Origin: a bacterium
GTDB taxonomy: Bacteria; UBP15; UBA6099
Direction: 5' to 3'
Length of the DNA stretch: 64,000 nucleotides
NCBI GenBank assembly: GCA_029564595.1
Contig: JAKQPS010000113.1
Location: forward strand, 248,001-312,000
Under the pieces are notes generated by a model, which was not told the origin of the DNA, did no database searches, and saw nothing but the letters and a program-made list of their open reading frames with translations. Positions within the stretch are counted from its first letter, which is position 1; each line of letters opens with the position of its first letter. Made by a program: the position numbers and the translations under genes. Below are positions 61,977-64,000 of the stretch, in pieces.

Positions 61977-62939
61977 CTACCTCAACGCTTTCCTCATCTC
62001 GCCCAAGTTGTATCTCATGAGTTTCAGATAGCTGTCCCTGCCGGGGACGCCGGGGCCTCCGAGGGGATCGAGTATCGCTACTTTAATTCCGGCTTCCTTC
62101 GCTATAATATTGGCTGTTTTCGAGTTCAACTGAGGCTCGGCAAAAATCGCTTTCGCTTTCGACGCTCTGGCTTTGTCAACGATTCTGGCCAACTGCTCCG
62201 GCGCAGGCTCCTTGCCCGGAAATTCCTGTATCACCCCGGCCTGCTCCAGCTCGTAATCCTTCGCCACGTAGTCCCAAGCGGAATGGAAGGCTATGAATTT
62301 TCTTCCAGCCAACGCTTTGGAGTGCACTGTCAATTCGCCGTCAAGCTTCTTCAGTTCAAGGATATAATCATCGGCTTTCTCCGAAAAATAACCGGAGTTC
62401 TCAGGGGCCTTCTCGATCAGAGCGTTCCTGATCACGCTCACGACTATCATCGCTCTCCTCGGACTAAGCCAGTAGTGCGGGTTCGCCTCCATTTTATCTT
62501 CGTGTTCGCCTTCATGCCCGCTCTCGTCTTCATGTCCGTGTTCGTGAGCTTCTCCTATGATAGGTTTAACATGGTCGGAAAACTGAATCCTTTTAACATC
62601 CTTGTTCTGAACTGAAGAGAGCATTTTATCAGCCCAGAACTCGAACCCGAATCCCACCAGAGCCACAATGTCGGCGTCGCTCAAAACCTTCATGTCCGCC
62701 GGAAGAGGCTCGAACGTGTGAGGCGACTGTCCCGGTTGAACGAGGAACTTAACGTCAACATGCTCGCCGCCCACCTGACTTATTATGTCCGCAAGAGGAA
62801 ATATCGATGTCACGACGACGATGCGGTCGTTTTCAGGTTCGACTTCTTTCGACGGTTTCTTCGAGCATCCCGAAGCCGCTATTATCATAACAGCCGCCGC
62901 TATCGCAGCCGCGGCGTTCATTCCCTGTTTTCTCCGCAT
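61977..62939 (-). CDS. Zinc-type ABC transporter substrate-binding lipoprotein (ZnuA-like)
   Basis: 320 residues from ATG 62939, behind GGGAGGCTGCG. Lipoprotein signal with lipobox IAASGCSK near residue 25. The cluster A-I metal-binding fold has SIFPLADII, the ligand His in GQSPHTFEP, a flexible His/Glu-rich loop (HEHGHEDESGHEGEHEDK) and further His in NPHYWLSP and FIAFHSAWDY. The His-rich loop is typical of ZnuA rather than MntA/SitA and points to Zn(2+) as cargo. It captures metal in the periplasm for ZnuBC. Confidence 0.92.
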   Translation of the reverse strand: MRRKQGMNAAAAIAAAVMIIAASGCSKKPSKEVEPENDRIVVVTSIFPLADIISQVGGEHVDVKFLVQPGQSPHTFEPLPADMKVLSDADIVALVGFGFEFWADKMLSSVQNKDVKRIQFSDHVKPIIGEAHEHGHEDESGHEGEHEDKMEANPHYWLSPRRAMIVVSVIRNALIEKAPENSGYFSEKADDYILELKKLDGELTVHSKALAGRKFIAFHSAWDYVAKDYELEQAGVIQEFPGKEPAPEQLARIVDKARASKAKAIFAEPQLNSKTANIIAKEAGIKVAILDPLGGPGVPGRDSYLKLMRYNLGEMRKALR

Positions 62940-63055
62940 GACGCAGCCTCCCGAATTCAATTTCTAAATAGATTCTATAGCGCGCCGCAACGAACGACAA
63001 CCGGGTTGGCTCCGTCCGGATGCCATGAATCCCCGCTAATAATTCCTGAAGCGAC

Positions 63056-63478
63056 TCAACCGAGGTTATTCATTATCTTATGGATTATCTCGTCTTTTTC
63101 CGCGCCGCTCATTTCGACCTGCTTGAATTCCATCGAAACGCCGTCGTTCTCATATCTCGGAATCACATGAAAATGCGAGTGCATAACCCGTTGTCCGGCA
63201 GCGACTCCCAAATTGTTTATGAAGTTGATCCCATCGCAACCGAAAGCGTTCTTCGCCGCGGAGGCGACTTTGCTCATCAGCTTCGAGCAGTCCGCCAACT
63301 CCTCCGTGGTCATCTCCAGCAAATCCCGCCTATGCTCCTTTGTTAATATGAGAGCGTGCCCCTTGGTGGCCGGAAAGGCGTCCAACATCGCAACGCATGT
63401 GTCATTCTCCGCGATAAAACGCACAGGGATTTCGCCCGAAATTATTTTGCAGAATATACAATCAGGATACTTTGCCAT
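63056..63478 (-). CDS. HIT-family nucleotide hydrolase
   Basis: 140 residues; ATG 63478 behind GGAGAACGG. Histidine triad HSHFHVIP carries the nucleophilic His. N-terminal zinc pair CIFC in YPDCIFCKIISGEIP, and GHALILTKEHR. Enzymes of this Hint/HIT branch cleave phosphoramidates and adenosine-5'-monophosphoryl conjugates in the cytoplasm. Monocistronic; upstream lies 110 bases of non-coding DNA, then the nitroreductase gene. Confidence 0.95.
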   Translation of the reverse strand: MAKYPDCIFCKIISGEIPVRFIAENDTCVAMLDAFPATKGHALILTKEHRRDLLEMTTEELADCSKLMSKVASAAKNAFGCDGINFINNLGVAAGQRVMHSHFHVIPRYENDGVSMEFKQVEMSGAEKDEIIHKIMNNLG

Positions 63479-63588
63479 GTCCGTTCTCCACGTTATTTTG
63501 TCAGCCGTTCGCGGCGGACATTTTCTGAGTAAATAATATCACAGTGTCGGAATACTGAAAACAGTTTGATTTTGCCGTTGATGTCTAT

Positions 63589-64000
63589 TCAGACAATCTC
63601 GACGCCTTTTTTCCTCGGCTTTGAAGGCAGTTTCATCTGCATTGGGAAATCGCCGTGGATATCGCGTTTTGTAGGATAGCCGACGGAAATAAGAGCGACT
63701 ATGCGCGAGCGGCTCGGCGCGTCAATAATCCTTGCCGCCCTGCCCTCATGGAAATCAGGCATGATGTTCAGAGCCAACCCCAACTCGGCGGCCATGAGAG
63801 AAATGTGAGAAATCGCGATCGGCACGTCAATCATAAAATAAGGCTGTTCTTTGCCTCGCGCGCGTTGAGAGCCGTCGTCAGCAATCGCCGCTATTACAAC
63901 TCCCGCTTCCGGGAAAGGCGTCTGAAGCCCCCTCTCATTGTGCGCGCACGACTCCAGCCTCCACAGATTCTCCTTGCAGCGAATTATCACGAATCGCCAT
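63589..64000 (-). CDS. Nitroreductase-family flavoprotein (5' end beyond the window)
   Basis: The reading frame continues through the right edge; the visible 136 residues start WRFVIIRCKENLWRLES, matching the QPWRF(V) FMN-contact segment of nitroreductases, so the true start lies outside. ALNIMPDFHEG and IVALISVGYPTK are typical of the C-terminal half (VALISVGYP closing strand). NAD(P)H-dependent FMN enzymes of this family reduce nitro compounds, quinones or other acceptors, and some belong to cofactor pathways. The short GTG at 63990 is not the real start. Confidence 0.82.
   Translation of the reverse strand, partial: WRFVIIRCKENLWRLESCAHNERGLQTPFPEAGVVIAAIADDGSQRARGKEQPYFMIDVPIAISHISLMAAELGLALNIMPDFHEGRAARIIDAPSRSRIVALISVGYPTKRDIHGDFPMQMKLPSKPRKKGVEIV

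Overview
The window comes from the chromosome of a strictly anaerobic, probably Gram-negative bacterium. The evidence is ferredoxin-linked 2-oxoacid oxidation, two formate dehydrogenase modules, periplasmic c-type cytochromes, a lipoprotein zinc-binding protein, RodA for a rod shape, and a long oxygen-defence gene run (desulfoferrodoxin, rubrerythrin, flavodiiron protein, rubredoxin). No rRNA, tRNA, transposase, prophage or CRISPR array was seen. The phylum cannot be fixed from sequence alone. The mix of sigma-54 activators, multihaem cytochromes, Mrp-NifX fusion and CIRCE-controlled groESL fits an uncultivated deltaproteobacterium-like or candidate-phylum lineage.

Layout. 1-2.3 kb (+): end of a MOSC protein, an FmdB zinc ribbon, a NifU-like scaffold and an Mrp-NifX fusion, closed by a strong terminator (metal and Fe-S cofactor handling). 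2.4-5.5 kb (-): orphan PAS/sigma-54 activator, glycine-rich RRM protein, hisF. 5.6-7.8 kb (+): membrane glycosyltransferase plus polyprenyl-phosphate glycosyltransferase. 7.8-14.1 kb (-): two-chain (alpha-beta, gamma-delta) 2-oxoacid:ferredoxin oxidoreductase, rubrerythrin, five-haem cytochrome, SCP2-like protein. 14.4-17 kb: exported orphan, UroD-family protein with an unusual N-terminal domain, a small questionable ORF. 17.2-19.4 kb (+): CIRCE-groES-groEL-terminator. 19.5-23.3 kb (+): MASE3 histidine kinase, lone receiver, NtrC-type regulator.

23.5-36.3 kb (-) is the metabolic centre. One operon encodes NuoE-like, NuoF-like and a cysteine-type formate dehydrogenase. Upstream lies a five-gene operon: a response regulator, a NuoF-C-terminal/GltD fusion, a selenocysteine formate dehydrogenase, a histidine kinase with haem-c motifs in its periplasmic domain, and a second receiver. 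The selenoprotein is interrupted by an in-frame TGA at 32546-32548, followed by a SECIS hairpin with a GGTCT loop, so simple ORF calling splits it into two false genes.

36.7-39.3 kb (+): GT2 enzyme and membrane glycosyltransferase. 39.3-41.0 kb (-): metallo-beta-lactamase-fold hydrolase and HAD phosphatase. 41.1-47.5 kb (-): redox and oxygen-defence run: desulfoferrodoxin, rubrerythrin, flavodiiron protein, rubredoxin, NADH:rubredoxin-type reductase, ferritin-like protein, glutaredoxin, thioredoxin reductase, and an exported thioredoxin/FMN-domain protein. 47.6-48.4 kb (-): small protein and ECF sigma factor. 48.8-51.6 kb (+): membrane glycosyltransferase and sugar-nucleotide epimerase-type SDR. 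51.7-52.7 kb (-): AT-rich exported orphan. 53.2-60.3 kb (+): GAF/HD-GYP protein, HARE-HTH basic protein, PLC-like phosphodiesterase, EamA transporter, tpiA, rodA, GlmU-type nucleotidyltransferase. 60.4-64.0 kb (-): ZnuBCA-type zinc ABC transporter, HIT hydrolase and a nitroreductase truncated by the window edge.

How it works together (inference): 2-oxoacid oxidation supplies reduced ferredoxin. The two formate dehydrogenases exchange electrons between formate/CO2 and NAD(P)H, with ferredoxin as a possible partner. One FDH operon carries its own haem-based two-component system. The rubredoxin-centred operon removes O2, superoxide and peroxide at the cost of NADH.
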